Below are positions 1-12,903 of a stretch of DNA of 64,000 nt, one piece after another. The notes under the pieces were generated by a model. That model did no database searches and had not been told where the DNA came from. It worked only from the letters and a program-made list of their open reading frames with translations. The stretch comes from Nyssa sinensis. Taxonomy: Eukaryota; Streptophyta; Magnoliopsida; Cornales; Nyssaceae. The first letter of the stretch is position 1; each line of letters begins with the position of its first letter. A program made the position numbers and the translations under genes. Location of the stretch: the NCBI GenBank assembly GCA_008638375.1, contig VIRR01000554.1, positions 1 to 64,000 on the forward strand. Direction: 5' to 3'.

Positions 1-96
1 ATCGTAACAAAGCATGCATCTTGATGCGTTAAAGGCCAAAACTATTTTGACTGTCAAACTTCTCTATTTCATATTTTGCGGTAGCCATCACTAAAA

Positions 97-108
97 GCTC
101 TGATACCA
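97..108 (-). other. Primer-binding site of a minus-strand copia element
   Basis: On the minus strand this reads TGGTATCAGAGC, the initiator-methionine tRNA complement used by most plant Ty1-copia elements. It lies just inside the LTR at 115-695. The element's internal region would therefore run leftwards, off the start of the window. Confidence 0.7.
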
Positions 109-114
109 ATTTTT

Positions 115-695
115 TGTGCAACAGAAGCAGAAAAAAAAATAATGAAGAGAATAAAAACAAACACAATAAGAACAAGAGAACACCAAATATACGTGGTTTG
201 GCAAATAACCTACGTCCACGGGCGAAGCACAGCAAAAGATCCATTATCAAAAGTGAAGAATACAAAACAGGGTATTAAAACCCACTTACAAATGTCTAAG
301 AAGACTTTCTGCCGCTCTCTCTTTCTCCCTCTCTCATCTTTCGCAATAATACATTATATAGAGAGGGGGGTTGCTGGCACCCAAGTGCTGATTGCACCCT
401 CCAAGTACCGATTGCACTCTCTAAGTGCCAATCGGCACTCCATGAGTGTCGATTGCACCCTCTGAGTGTCAATCGGCACTCCATGAGTGTCGATTGCACC
501 CTCTGAGTGTCAATCGGCACATGCGTGTGTCGATGGGACATTTTCCAACTTTTTTCAAATGCTCTGAAATTTCTTGTACCAATTGATCAATAAAGAAAGG
601 GGTTTTCTAGGTCCAAGTGTCGATTGGTAGACCACCAAAAGTGTCCGAAACAGTTTGGGTGCTAGTCGACTCAAGAATGCAAGACACAAATAACA
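115..695 (-). mobile_element. Copia LTR (5' LTR of a minus-strand element)
   Basis: The plus strand runs from TGTGCAAC to TAACA, so on the minus strand the LTR starts TGTTA and ends GCACA. It is followed on the minus strand by a methionine-tRNA primer-binding site (97-108). The segment around 190-225, with its 'cgtggtttggcaaa..ctacgtccacgg' pattern, is typical of the R-U5 part of plant copia LTRs. The inner part holds a 41-bp tandem repeat. The internal region is off the window, so a target duplication cannot be checked. The right boundary at 695 is inferred from the TG..CA ends only. Confidence 0.6.
385..540. repeat. 41-bp minisatellite inside the copia LTR
   Basis: The segment 'catgagtgtcgattgcaccc' recurs at 441 and 482, a 41-bp period. 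Each unit is itself two diverged half-units of about 20 bp (gagtgtcgattgcacc / gagtgtcaatcggcac), with earlier degraded half-units from about 385. The series ends near 540. Confidence 0.75.
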
Positions 696-806
696 AATTT
701 AATTATTAGTTAACTAATTTTCCCATTGAGTATGCAAGTAGCTTCAATTTTTTTCAATTAATCAGTGTAATTAGATAGGAATTATTGAACTAAACGGTAA
801 ACCAAT

Positions 807-2020
807 TGTTCATAGATATAAACTTAATACCAAATTCTAAACATAATATAGCCAAGTGTTAAATTAAAAGATATTCATCATCCAAAATATCAAGCAGAAT
901 AAAGATAGTAAGAACATAACACCGAGTCTTATATGGGAAACCCTCATGGGAAAGAAAACTTACATCTGAAAGAAAATCCACTATAAATCCAATCCATATA
1001 AAGAGACATCAGACCTCTATAAACTAACCTTACTAAAATCCGTTTTAGTCTTCTACCATTAGTCAACGTTCACAATCCTTTCTGTTATGATCTCCCATAT
1101 TTTCAATTGCATTTTTACCAACGATCTTCTCTGTAGAAACCATTTTTACCACTAATTTAAGCTCCACATATCAACATTCTATCGTGTCATGGTAAATAGT
1201 AAACCTAAGAAACGATCTTCGATGCAAAGATACATTATAACCTTTGTGAACAAGGGACTATATGAAATCCTACTCTAAATATATATTTAAGCTAAAGGAT
1301 TCAAAGAGAGAAACAAGTTACTCAATACAAGACTACCTCTTAGATAAATAAATTCACCACAAAAATATGTTCTTTCTATATGTACCTCTACGTATGGCTT
1401 TGCCTTATGGTGATTCTTGCTTAAGATATATTTTTAGGCAACCAACCCTAATAAAATTTGCAAATCAAACAACCAATCAAAATGGATGAAATTCCACACG
1501 CGTTCAAACGGAAGTGAGGTCTCCAAAGGCTATTGGAAATCAACTCGGGTATTTCAACAAAAATAAATGTGAATTTTTCAATAAATTCATTATTAGAAAA
1601 TAAAGAAAGGTCAGAAATTTTTTTAAAATATTTTTCCAAAAGTGATTTAGCCTATAGTTAAAACTAACTCACTTAGGGCTAAATTAACCATAGTAAAATT
1701 CATAGCTAAACTTTAACTTGAATCACTAGACACACTAATATTATCCTAATCATGTATGTGAATGCCTAAGTGTGAATTAACTTTCTGAAGTATGATCTGA
1801 AACAACGTATTGATCATAGAAGTCTTCTTAAGATGTGAGAACTGTAATTTGAGTTTGACACGATCAAGTCTACAATCTAAAAATTGACTAACGATGCATG
1901 CTTCAACGAGACTGATCTACACCTAGCAATTATAGACTTAATATAAACTTTTGGAATGAATTGCCAACATATCATAAAGAGAGAAAGTTCTAAATCATTT
2001 TTAACTCAAATTTCCTAACA
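807..2020 (-). mobile_element. Copia-type LTR fragment, minus strand
   Basis: On the minus strand the right edge starts TGTTAGGAAATTTG directly after a polypurine tract (2021-2031), as at the start of a 3' LTR. The left edge at 807 follows a degraded 'taaaccaat'. The segment around 935-965, 'gggaaaccctcatgggaaag', is a pattern common in plant copia LTRs. Related segments with the same 'gcaattatagactt..' signature occur near 8480 and 40260, so at least three related LTR copies are present. No protein-coding homology was seen inside. Confidence 0.5.
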
Positions 2021-2440
2021 ATCTCCCATTTGGCAATTTCATGACAAATTTAAAAATAATTTTTTACTATATTCATCCATTAAATTTTTTCAAAACCAAA
2101 AATCAAACTAAGATAATAATCCATCAAAACTTAAAATCTACGAGTGAAGTAGATATATGATTGTACACAACACAACTTAAACAAATACCATGAGTATCAT
2201 TTTTGTTATGAGAAGTAACAAATATCAAATAAGCCCTGAAAGAGAAGTATATAGAAAATAATTTTTCATTACAAAATATTACTCCCTTTTAATTAAAGCA
2301 GATTAAAATCAAAAAAATTATAGTATCTCCCCCTTTTTGTCATAAAGTGGCAAACGAAAGTAGAAAAGAGAGATAATAAGGTGGATTATACCAAAACAAT
2401 TAATATAATATCATAGTAGGAAAAATAACGTAAAAGCACA
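2021..2440 (-). mobile_element. Copia polypurine-tract region and AT-rich remnant
   Basis: The minus strand carries AAATGGGAGAT just before the LTR start at 2020. A second, stronger tract near 2321-2350 reads, on the minus strand, as a 'gacaaaaagggggaga' motif typical of the 3' end of plant copia internal regions. No reading frame of note is present. Confidence 0.4.
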
Positions 2441-2445
2441 TATGA
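2441..2445. repeat. Target-site duplication TATGA, left copy
   Basis: Identical to 6040-6044; the pair brackets the 3,594-bp solo LTR exactly. Confidence 0.85.
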
Positions 2446-5400
2446 TGTCACGCCCCGAATTCCCGACCGAGCCCGGGGACGCGACTGAAGGAAACAAAAG
2501 AAGAAAATAAATAGACGAGTAAATAAATAAATAAATATTTAACGAATTTAACTGAGTTTACTAATTTAGATACAGAGAGATACAAGCCTATTCCACTAAC
2601 ATAACGCTACATCCATATATCTCTGTCAATACACATACATTCCCGGTTCATAAAAATTTCGGCAGAACCTCCTTTGTTTTTCGAGCCTTTTTCCCCCTGA
2701 TAATCACAATATCTCATATAACATCATATAAATATAAATACATCACAATCCATCCTCACTCGATGGTCACAACCTTATCAAAGTTAAATATACATTGTCT
2801 AATTATCCAATCCATCACATCTACTTCTACACTTAAACTAAAAGATCATAAATTCCATATTTATTACAATATACAATGCCATTTCCATTCTTTTCAGAAA
2901 ATACGCCCCAAGGGCCCAAATATTCTTCTAAATTTATTTCCTCTCCTTTCTCCAAGACTTCATCAAGTCCCGCGTACCAGGATGCTTTATTTGAAACTTG
3001 TGCCCACGAATGGGTCAGCGCCAACATACTGGTATGGTACAATACTAATGCAAGGAATAAAATTAAGTCGTGGCATGTGCAAGTGTACATGTATATCTAC
3101 ATGCCTCCCTAATCATTCATACAATATAATGGCAATATACAAACTACACATCTGTATAAAACCCTATATCACGTTCACAAATTCATCAACACAATGCACA
3201 GGCAACATGCGTGACACACCCATGCATCTCAATGTCACACCCATGTCTCGCTTCACGGTTCTTCCCCGTTGGCATGTAAGTACCAATATATGTCTCGCTT
3301 TACGGTTCGGACCCCGTAGGCCTGCGAGTACCTAATAGCCAATTTTGGGTTTTTCACCACAGGATCTGCACCCTCATAATGCACCAGCACCTCGTGCTGA
3401 CCCACACTATGCTTTCAAGGAATCACACGATGCCAATATGCCATGATTTCATCATGCAATATCGCAATCTCAATAAAACATTTCACCAATGCATAAAGCA
3501 TGCTTTTTAAACAATATCGTCCTCTTAAAAATAACAATAGCATCTGAATCAGAAGAACTCATCCACAAATATACGCATCATGCACAATCAATCTCAATAC
3601 TTATACAATCCACATGTCACAACATCAACAATCCTTCTAAAACATAAATCACATATGATGGCAACGCAAGAAGTAAGTCACAATTCCCAAATAATCATAA
3701 AGAGCACGGAAACATAAACAATCAACTTAAGGAAGCAATTAAGTCCTACGTGATCTTCTATCAGCAGACAAGCACAAAAAGCATTCAAGCAATATGCACA
3801 TTAATCCTAATTTAATTCTATTCCTTACTTAGTAAAGTACCATACCTGATCGGGTTCTCTCAACCCTAAGAAGTCATGTCCACTACGTAGTCTAATCAAC
3901 CAGGTTCATCTTTAGTCCACGGTTTGGAAGTAGAAGAAAACACACCGGCAGGTTGATCGAGTCGGCCAACCATTTTAAATCCAGTTTCATCAGCTTCTTC
4001 AGCCTTGACCCCATACTCAAATTGGATAATCGAATTACTACATACATTCCTGACCGTGCCATCATGACAGATAACATCCCGAAAGATGGCCATTAAGTTT
4101 TTGAATAAAGTTCCAGGCTCAGTCAACCGTCTAGATGAACGGAAAATAACTTCTTTGCTTGAAATTAAGTGAGCCATCTCCACTCGAGTTTGCATCATTA
4201 AACTCAATCCATCTTGAACAGCAGGTGCTGCAGCACTCCTGTAGTGCTCACATTCACCAACTATTTGAAATTGGAGCTCAAACCATCCAACACCAAGCAT
4301 GACTCACACTTAACCTTTCAATTCATCATAGTAATCAAAAACCGACAAGCTATACAAAAACAACACCTCTTGACCCAACGTAGTTTTGCCCCTGACAAAA
4401 TTCCAATTTGATTCTCAATTTCCGATCTGCACCTGAACCATTCCACCAGTTCAATCGCTACATACATACGTACACATAAACACCACCCCGTACCATAACT
4501 CCCCTAGCCTTAGCCATCCACGACTCCGAGCTACAGCCGTAACATCTAACCAGCCCCTGGAATCATTTCGGTTCAGGAGCATCACACAGCCTTTCTTGAA
4601 TTCCTATCAATCATCAACAACATCATGTTCTCATTTCACCGCATCGAATTGAACAAGAGAGTCACTCCACCAATTATTTAAAGCAATCTCCATGAATAAC
4701 CCCCGTTCTCAACCGAAACAACGGGACAGAGGAACCCATCTCAAAATCGCAACCTCAACCTCACAACTGTTCATCAAACCCCAATGATCCTCCCAACAAT
4801 TTGAGACACAAAATTCCCCATTCATCTCTCCAAAATCAGCTCCCTTTTATTCAAGTTAATTTGATCAGAACCTTACCATTCTTACCAATTTAACCCGACA
4901 ATAACAGCAGCATTAAAACCACTTAAAACTTCCAAATTCAGGTATATAAAATCAGCATTAAAACCACTTAAAATTCTCAAATTCAGGTATATAAAAATCT
5001 GCTACTTCTTCCCTGCAATGCTCCACTCAATTCCAAATTTCCCCACAAAGCCGTAACACCCACACACAATTTCGAGCCCCCACAAATTGCAACATTTTAT
5101 TTCCCTATACCAAATCCCAAATTAGCAGCTCTACTTACGACAAGCAAATTCAAAACCCAATCCACAACCAACACCAACACGCATGTATATATATATATAT
5201 ATATATATATATTACCTGCTGCAGCTCCCTTTTCCTGTCACACCGCTATGCCAATACACACATATATTTATTTACATATCTCTGCATCGCTACTTAATTG
5301 GAACAACCCAACACCAACATGCTGCCATCATTTGCTACAAGATGTATCAGAATCCCCTACCTGAATCAAGAGACCCTAACAATCTGCACCGTTTTGCTAC

Positions 5401-6039
5401 TGGTTCGGTTGAATTAGATTTTTCTGTACCAACACGCTGCTGTACTTTCGGGGTTGATGGTTGGGTCGGCAGTCGCAGAACATGGTTCGATCATCTCCCT
5501 AAAAAGGATATTGAACACCTTGTATGCTCCCACAATCGTAGGGACGACTGAAGATGCCGGAGATGCTGCCGGAGGTGCCTGAGTCTCCGATCTTCATGGT
5601 GACACGCTAGGATCCCCAAAACGCTTCCTATCTCTCGGCTGCTCCCTCTCTCAATCGTGACCACTGCCCTTCAGCACCCTTTCTCTTTTCTTCTTTCTCT
5701 CTTTCTTCTTTCTCTCTTTTCTTTTCTTCCCCTATTTTCACGCGACCAGCCCCCTTTGTTTTTCTATCTCTCTTTCATTTCCTGCGTATTGCCCCCCTTT
5801 TGCCCGACTTTCTCTCCCTTTCCATTTTTCTCTATTCTTCGATACATATCTAGAAGCTTCACGGTTTTGTCCCTTTCTTTTTCTTTTTCTTTTTTTTCAT
5901 CAGCATAATTAATTATTGATATTGGCTTCATTTATTCATCCCAGTACTCAAATGACTGGATTAATTATTTTCTGAGCCTATTTTATTTTATTTTATTTTA
6001 TTTTATTTTATATTTTATTTTTTTTTCCAAGTCTCTACA
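2446..6039 (-). mobile_element. Solo LTR of a Tat-type gypsy element (3,594 bp)
   Basis: On the minus strand it begins TGTAGAGACTTGG and ends GGGGCGTGACA. The two flanking pentamers are identical, TATGA at 2441-2445 and TATGA at 6040-6044, which is a perfect 5-bp target duplication and defines both ends. No internal retrotransposon region is present, so this is a solo LTR. It shares its end sequence and an internal GA-rich leader (here CT-rich at about 5650-5900) with the LTRs at 20369, 26157 and 63091. The last of these is the 3' LTR of a Tat-lineage element. Short open stretches inside (for example around 5657-5908) are low-complexity and not genes. Confidence 0.85.
5183..5212. repeat. (TA)n microsatellite
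   Basis: A run of about 15 TA units inside the minus-strand solo LTR. Comparable TA runs sit at the same relative place in the related LTRs near 20515, 26700 and 63120. Confidence 0.85.
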
Positions 6040-6044
6040 TATGA
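6040..6044. repeat. Target-site duplication TATGA, right copy
   Basis: Identical to 2441-2445; see the solo LTR between them. Confidence 0.85.
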
Positions 6045-7210
6045 TATAGTAGACTATTATAAAGGACAATGTTAAAAGGCTAAAACTGAGATGTATTTAT
6101 GAAAAAAAAAAGTTGTGCTAATATATATGTCCAAAAAAGATAAAGGATTTAGATACATAAAAAATAATGAATAAAAAAACAAGTATCTAATCTAAAAAGT
6201 ATTTCTCAAATCCATCTGTAGACTCATCATCTGATGCATAAATGTCATCATCTCAGTCATGTCGAACAACACCAATATCAACCCGACTATCAAAATCAAA
6301 TAAGACACTAGCTAGATCGTATTGTGCTACACATCGAAGTGCATCTACCTAGTCATAAAGATTATCCATCTGGTGATCTTGATATGTGAAGCGCTACTCA
6401 ACGAATATCCAGAGCGACGCAATCTACTTCATGACCTGTGTGAAACATTAAGTCTAAAAGTACCAACAACAAGTGGATCAACAGTAGCAAGAGGTAGCCA
6501 TCTGTCATGTCTAGGTGTCATCAAGGTGCTAGTGATCCCAGTCGTCTAAGTAAGCAAGAAAATCCTAGGACATTTTTTAGGGTTAACAAGTTTTGAGGAC
6601 TACCTTTCTAGAACAATCAAATATGCATTAGGGGCAATACTTATCAAATGCTTTAATTTTTCTCATTGTGCTTAGGATTTCTTACTTCCCCTCCTAATCA
6701 TATATATTATATGAAAAGGTGATAACAAGTTTATGGTATATCTTTATATCAGAATATCTCAAGATTTTGAGATCAAGATTGAATCACGGAAAAACTAGAA
6801 TCCAAATCTTAAAAGTATTAATAAATAAGAGATACCAAAAGATGGAAAATGTAAACACCTCAACATGATAACATGTTATTTAACATGAATGAGAACAAAA
6901 TCTTTCCATTAAGTGAATGAAAATATGCCCAATTTCATCCCAAATGGATAACTAAAATTGTAATAAAATGTCATCCATGTCGATTTCATTGAAGCCCTTA
7001 GTTAGTTGTGTGGTCATCTCTACAGTTGTGCACTACCATTAATGTTCCAAGAGATGTGGAGGAGTTATCTAAATAGATGTTCCCTCTGACATTTTTTATT
7101 GTTGTTAATAACATGTGTAGTAATCCTTGAAAAGAGAAATGGTGGCAATCACATTTGTTGTCTGTCTCTTGTGTTGACATCCACTCAAAAGGGAGAACCT
7201 GTTCTTATAC
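6045..7210. other. Gene-less AT-rich stretch
   Basis: I see no convincing gene. The GC-richer part (about 6230-6550) contains broken reading frames on both strands without a family I can name. A 20-bp string around 'aaatcctaggacattttt' at about 6561 recurs near 8964, suggesting shared repeat ancestry. Confidence 0.4.
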
Positions 7211-8525
7211 CAATTGAGGAATATATAACAAAGATATGAAAGATGTTCCAAATTTTCATATTATATAAAAACTAATGATAGTAAGTGTCTATCAAAAGTG
7301 CAAAAGAATTTATTAATTTTTAATTAATTAATACTCTATTTAATTAATAAGAAATGCAGATTTAAAATAGCATTCTTAATCAAAATGAACTACTGTAAAA
7401 AACATCCTTCTGTTTAATAACTATGATATTAAGTTCATGAAATTATAATGATAATAACAATATAGATAAACATCAAGCATCCATGGAAAATAAAGAAATA
7501 AGACATTAAATCTATGTGGGAAACCTTTTGGGGAATAAAACCCACCTTAGCTGCAAAAATCCACTAATAGAAAAGAATGATGTACAAGTCCACAAAGTAT
7601 TATCCCACAAATAATTAACCTACCTCCTCCAGTAATTTACCTACTAATCTGTTTGCAACGTTTTGTCGCACCCTTTAGCTTCGATCATCTTTTGTCAACT
7701 ATAGCACCAACCACAATCCTCAAATACACTCACTCTAGCAATGTGTAAGCTCCATGGAATGATTGTCTATATTCTAACTACTATATGATCTTACGTGTAC
7801 TACTAACACCAGGTACACATCAACCACAAGGAATAACACCTTGCAATAATTTGACTATATGAATAAAATATGAAGCAATCATTATCTCAATATTTTTTTG
7901 TACTTCAAGAGGTTAGGAATTTTTTATAATGTACACCACAATCCCCTATTTATACTAAAAAGTTCATATATGTATCCTAAACTTAGTTGGAAGAGGAATA
8001 TTTAATGCATGATACTGGCAAGTTCACAACTAGGTGGTACAAAATTGTTAGGTCACGTTTGGATGGAGAACTCTTTATCGTTCGGACGTGACCTTCCATT
8101 TGGATAGTCCTTAGGCTTTGTTCGGACAATCAAGCTACTAGAATTTGCCTTACAATTTTTGACTTTAATAAATGCAAATTTTCAAAAAGTTATAATTTTA
8201 GGAAATAAATATTTCAGTTTAGAATATTTTGAAAACACATTTTGCATAAGTGTATTAACTTATAGCCAAAACTAAATCACTTAATGTCCAATTAACTACA
8301 TTTAAATGCAATTCTAAACTTGCGAATAATTCAAAAGTGTGTGCTTAATATAGTATGCATGAGATGCATGAACACATAACTTGAAATTGTACAATTCTTT
8401 AAACATTATTGTAATTGAGAGGCGTCTAGCTAGAGTCTTCATTAGCAGTAAACTAAGTGAATCAACACTAACCTAACAATTATAATATAAAGAAATATAA
8501 TCTTTTAAAAAAGAATTGTCAGTAT
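7211..8525 (-). mobile_element. Diverged copia-type LTR, minus strand
   Basis: The left edge has a degraded primer-binding signal ('ttataccaattgagg', compare 'ctgataccaattg'). The motif 'gtgggaaaccttttggggaat' at about 7515 matches the same position in the LTR at 807-2020. The right end has the 'cctaacaattata' signature shared with 1925 and 40245. Boundaries are approximate and no target duplication was found. Confidence 0.4.
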
Positions 8526-10410
8526 AAATTGTTTAATTTTATTAATAGATACCATAGGCTTAGCACACGAGATATGTTTGACCGATGGTAGAATATAAAG
8601 CTATAGGATTCTATATATTTTAACAATTTAAATTTTGATTCTGTGGACCTAAAGAGCATTCATTTTGAGATTTCGTAATTTGTTGGGGGATAGGTAATAA
8701 GATTTTGATTACTAGTTATAAGATCTTGTGAATAGATTTTAGATTATGAGAATATTAGATTAGTATTTAATACAATCTTTGAGCTATTTTTATTTTGGTA
8801 GATAGAAGATTCTAACAAAGAAAAATAGTGTAAACAGTGTTATTTCATTAAAAGGTGTTCTCAAACCTTTTAAAGAGTATCACTAGTTGAGAAGATTCCA
8901 CAATGTAGGAAATTTTTAAGGAAATAATACTTTGGATTTATGTCCTTCCCTAGAAAAAAGGAAAATCCTAGGACATTTTTTTAATGTAAAATGATTATTG
9001 TTAAGGATTAAATGTTTATTTGATTAGTCGATTGGGGAGTTTTCAAAAATTGTAGGTACTTAGTTTATTTAAAGGCTTACTAGTATGTGTTCCACTTTTA
9101 AGGGATCATTCCACTCTTGGACATGCTCTACTCTTAGAAGGCCATTCCACTCTTGGATGCCCACACTTGGTCGTGCCATTCTATGTCGCACAACTCTCTT
9201 GGTCGTGCCACTCTTAGTTGCTTCCCCACTTCATATTCCCCATATTATTTCACACCCTAACCATCTAATGGTTTCATATGGTTGAGGGTAGACCTTAGGG
9301 GGCTTTTGAAGCTTGGTATACAACTATGGTGCAACTCTCACGGTGCACTATAGTTCCTCAAGGGATTCTTAGGGTTATATGGTTTGGTGGCTAAAGTATT
9401 GGGTTCACTAAGGTGTGTCACGCACCGCCAATATAGGCATGGTATACCTTAGTCATTTTAGAAAGAGAGATTCTTCTATAACCTTTGGGACACGTGGAGT
9501 CACTGCCGTAATTGTCGCTCAAACGTAATGGTCTATCACGTGCCTTGAACTAATCACATGCACTGGCTACTATAAATACCACTACCTCACCATTTGAGGA
9601 GGGGAATGCTCTCATGGGCACTTCACACTAGAATCCTTGTACGGTGTGTTTTAGGAATCTCGCGGAACTCTCATCCGCAATTTGCGATTATCGTGAAGCT
9701 CTCATTTGGAATTTTCGCCGCACTTCTCCACCCTACTCTCTTTCTCTAGATTGTCTTTACTTTCACATTCCACATTTTTTAAGATTCCCTTTGACTATCG
9801 AACGAATAATTTTCACTCCCTGTATGAATTTTTATTTCTACTTAACACCTTCGTGCCATCATCACTACTCACAAAAATAAAAATCCAATTTAGAATACTA
9901 TTAGTTAAAAATAAAATATGTGAATATTTACACTAAATTTGACATTATTATAGTTAGAAGATTTTAATATAATAATATTGTGAACTAGCTTTGTTCATAT
10001 AGCACTGGTGTCTATTTTTCATGGAAAGATAAATCCTTAAGACTTTGATTTATAGATGAGAATTAAGATATGATTTCTATTCATAAATAAAAAAATGTTG
10101 TTTCCTCAGTAACTTAATGATTTCCTTACTAATTGGATGAACACTTGATTATTCTGTATCAAAAGTTATTAGTTGCTTGAAGTGTAAATTAAAGAAGTGT
10201 AATTTTCCACGGTTTAAAATATTTATTATTTGAGGAGAATCACTTTCAAATTTAAGTAAAATTTTCTTACTATAACTTGAAGATATTAAAGTAACATAAG
10301 TGTGATGATTCATTTGTGTTTTAGTCATATATAGTTAAATATGCTGAATAGGACACATGAACTGATATGATTAAAGACTTGGATTTGTAAAATGTGAAGA
10401 ACCAAACTTG
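8526..10410. other. Gene-less stretch with short 'ccactcttgg' repeats and a TATA-like box
   Basis: From 9085 to 9225 the phrase 'ccactcttgg' or close variants recurs at irregular spacing. A TATA-like 'ctataaatacc' at about 9570 sits 70-80 bp before a GC-richer stretch that ends near 9730, as in the U3/R part of an LTR, but I could not define LTR ends. The remainder is AT-rich and without recognisable genes. Confidence 0.35.
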
Positions 10411-10411
10411 T

Positions 10412-10415
<4 letters not shown>

Positions 10416-10446
<31 letters not shown>
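10416..10446. repeat. (GA)n microsatellite
   Basis: About 15 uninterrupted GA units followed by a short G run. Confidence 0.9.
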
Positions 10447-10451
<5 letters not shown>

Positions 10452-10644
10452 TGTGTAGTATCCAAAATTATTATTATTAATATTTTTCTGACACAAGTAA
10501 TGTGGAGAGAAAAATTTTAACAATTATGTTTGTGTACAGCGAGTGAGTCGTGTATATAGAAAAAATGGATCTTTTCATCTCGAATAAGCCAATTCCTAAT
10601 ACCCAAAATTATTATTATTATTGTAAATAATAATAAGTTAAGGA

Positions 10645-11095
10645 AAAAATAAAAAGTCCTTAAACAATTTTTTTAATTCAAAAAGTTCATGATATATTTT
10701 TTTTTTATCTAAAAGATAAAAAAAAAAATTAATACAAAAAAATCTAATTGTTAACTTTTATCTTAACACCGTTAAAAAAATATTATTGATTAGACCAAAA
10801 TAACTTTCAAGATACATTTTAAAAAATATTAAATAATAAATACAACAAATTTTTTAATTTAAAAAAATACTTAACATTTTTTACTTATCTAGAATGCCTA
10901 AAAAATAAAAATTTATTTTATATATCTTTAGTTATGTTTTTTTTTTTTTTTAAATGTATCTAGAAGAATATTTTAGTAGAATGAGTAATATTTTTTAAGT
11001 TATTTATATGAAAATTGATAATTAAACTTTTTTGTATTAATTTTTTAAATAAAAAAAAATGTATCACGGGTTTTTTTTAAATTGAAAATTTTATT
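10645..11095. mobile_element. AT-rich foldback element
   Basis: The left part ('aaaaagttcatgatatattt', then 'aattaatacaaaaaa' near 10727) is matched in reverse complement by the right part ('tttttgtattaatttttt' at about 11029, 'aatgtatcacgggttttt' at about 11058). The arms are roughly 90-110 bp and diverged, separated by an AT-rich middle. This fits a non-autonomous foldback DNA transposon. I could not fix exact ends or a target duplication. Confidence 0.5.
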
Positions 11096-11384
11096 TTATT
11101 CTTAATTCATTTTTTATTTTTTTTGAAAGTTGAGGTCCATTAGTAGGAAAAAAACAAAAAAATTCCCGAAACAATTGGGGAAATGATGGGTTCCTAGAGA
11201 GTGCGTGTTTTGGCACTCCAATTGGCCAATTGAAGAGATGATAGGGGTGACTGCTATCTGTTGAAGGTGACCTTAAAAATGCCTCTTTTATTGTGATTGA
11301 TTTTTCATCGTTAATCAAGTATTGCGGATTATTTAGACACCATGTATTTGTTCTTGCATACACACTTGGGGTTACGTTTGAGTA

Positions 11385-11507
11385 GATCACTCTGTTTGAA
11401 TTTTGTGGGTGATGTTAGGATCACTCTGTTTGAATTTTGTGGGTGATGTTAGGATCACTCTGTTTGAATTTTGTGGGTGATGTTAGGATCACTCTGTTCG
11501 AATTTTA
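11385..11507. repeat. 34-bp minisatellite, 3.6 copies
   Basis: The string 'gatcactctgtttgaatttt' begins at 11385, 11419, 11453 and 11487, an exact 34-bp period. The first three copies are virtually identical and the fourth is partial. The near-identity points to a recent expansion. Confidence 0.9.
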
Positions 11508-12780
11508 CCGAAGTTTTCTATTTGTAGTAGATTCGACGTATCAATTTTTGCTATCGTGCATGTGATGTGTTTGATGGAAGGTCTCATAGACCGTGGGTGT
11601 TATGTTTGGCGCAGGGTTAGATGCATTGGTGCAAGATGAAGTTGGTTTGAAAAAAGATGCATGGGATGACAATAAGGCCATAATTTTAGTTAATTTCTGC
11701 AATTATTATTATTATTTTGGAAATCAAGAGAAGTTGTGCTGAAATATATTTTGTTTGGCAAAAGAGCACAAAAAAAAAAGTGCTGCAAAATGGACTTTAA
11801 AGCTGCTGAGTTTCCAGAAAAAATCCCATGGTTTGTTATTCTCTGCTAATTCGATCACAGTTTTGTGTATTACAATTGTTGTCTGGTTTTTCCAAGTTCC
11901 CAACAATATTAGAATATTGTAAGGGACTATTAGATATGCATTATATGCAATTAAGAGCCTAAAATTTTGATCAATGGCTCTTCTTTGTTGAATTGAAGTT
12001 GATGTCCTGAACATGTGATTTGCTGAGATCTAGTGCAACCAATTCAAACCAAAAATGGCTTTGGGATCCATTATTGAAATCTCAAAATTAATTTCATATT
12101 AGAAATTAAAGAAAATTTAGTTTTAGCTAAAATTTGTTTTAGAAGATTTCTTCCTTACCAGAAACTATTTGAAAATTAAAAGAACAATTTCATGCTAAAA
12201 AATGGTCAAAACTTAGTCTTATTCTAGAAATTTTCCAAAGCAATCTCATGTTATGATTCTTTTTGAAATGCAACTTTCTTGTTATTCTAGGAGTAGCCCT
12301 TGTGTGGCTAGGACAGACTCAAATTATTTTGTATATTCCTATTTGTTTGAGGAACTATTATAGACATTAGCAGCTTAGGGCAATGGTCTTTAGTTATTTT
12401 GTGGCCGAGAGTGTTAGGCATTAGCGTAGTTTGTTTTTGCACTCATAGGTTCGTTTTTCGAAAGATTTATTTGGGATTTTTTTTTTTAACTTAGAAGCTC
12501 AACTTTAGAATTCAATACAGTTATGTCCTAATGTTTGTTTTACTATATGAAAAACTTCTTCAAAAGAAGACAGGGGCTTGTTATGAATCCAAAGGTCCAA
12601 CCAATATATATGTAACAATCATCTTACGAAAGAAATTATTATAACCATTAACATAAATAAAATAAAAAAATGAAGAGGAGAGGGAGGAGGGGGAAAGGCC
12701 TAATGCTTGGTGATCTTTAAAAAAGCCTAACTAGGTTTTGCAGGAAGTGAAAAAGGATGAAACTGACTTCATTATTACAA
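11508..12780. other. Gene-less AT-rich stretch
   Basis: No reading frame or repeat that I can assign. This is the 3' side of receptor kinase relic A, which is on the minus strand and ends at 12904. Confidence 0.4.
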
Positions 12781-12783
12781 TTG

Positions 12784-12786
<3 letters not shown>

Positions 12787-12835
<49 letters not shown>
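12787..12835. repeat. (TA)n microsatellite
   Basis: About 24 TA units, 70 bp downstream of the stop codon of receptor kinase relic A. Confidence 0.9.
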
Positions 12836-12839
<4 letters not shown>

Positions 12840-12903
12840 CAACTGAACTGTTATTCCACTATTCAAAAACAACAATGGGCTAAACAGTGGGGAAAGAGAG
12901 AGA

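Noticed and set aside
2763..3335. 190-residue open frame on the plus strand
   Set aside because: It lies wholly inside the minus-strand solo LTR, has no family resemblance, and its reading frame is not kept in related LTRs.
6230..6550. GC-richer segment that could be a transposase or phosphatase-like relic
   Set aside because: All six frames are broken and no motif could be matched to a family with confidence.
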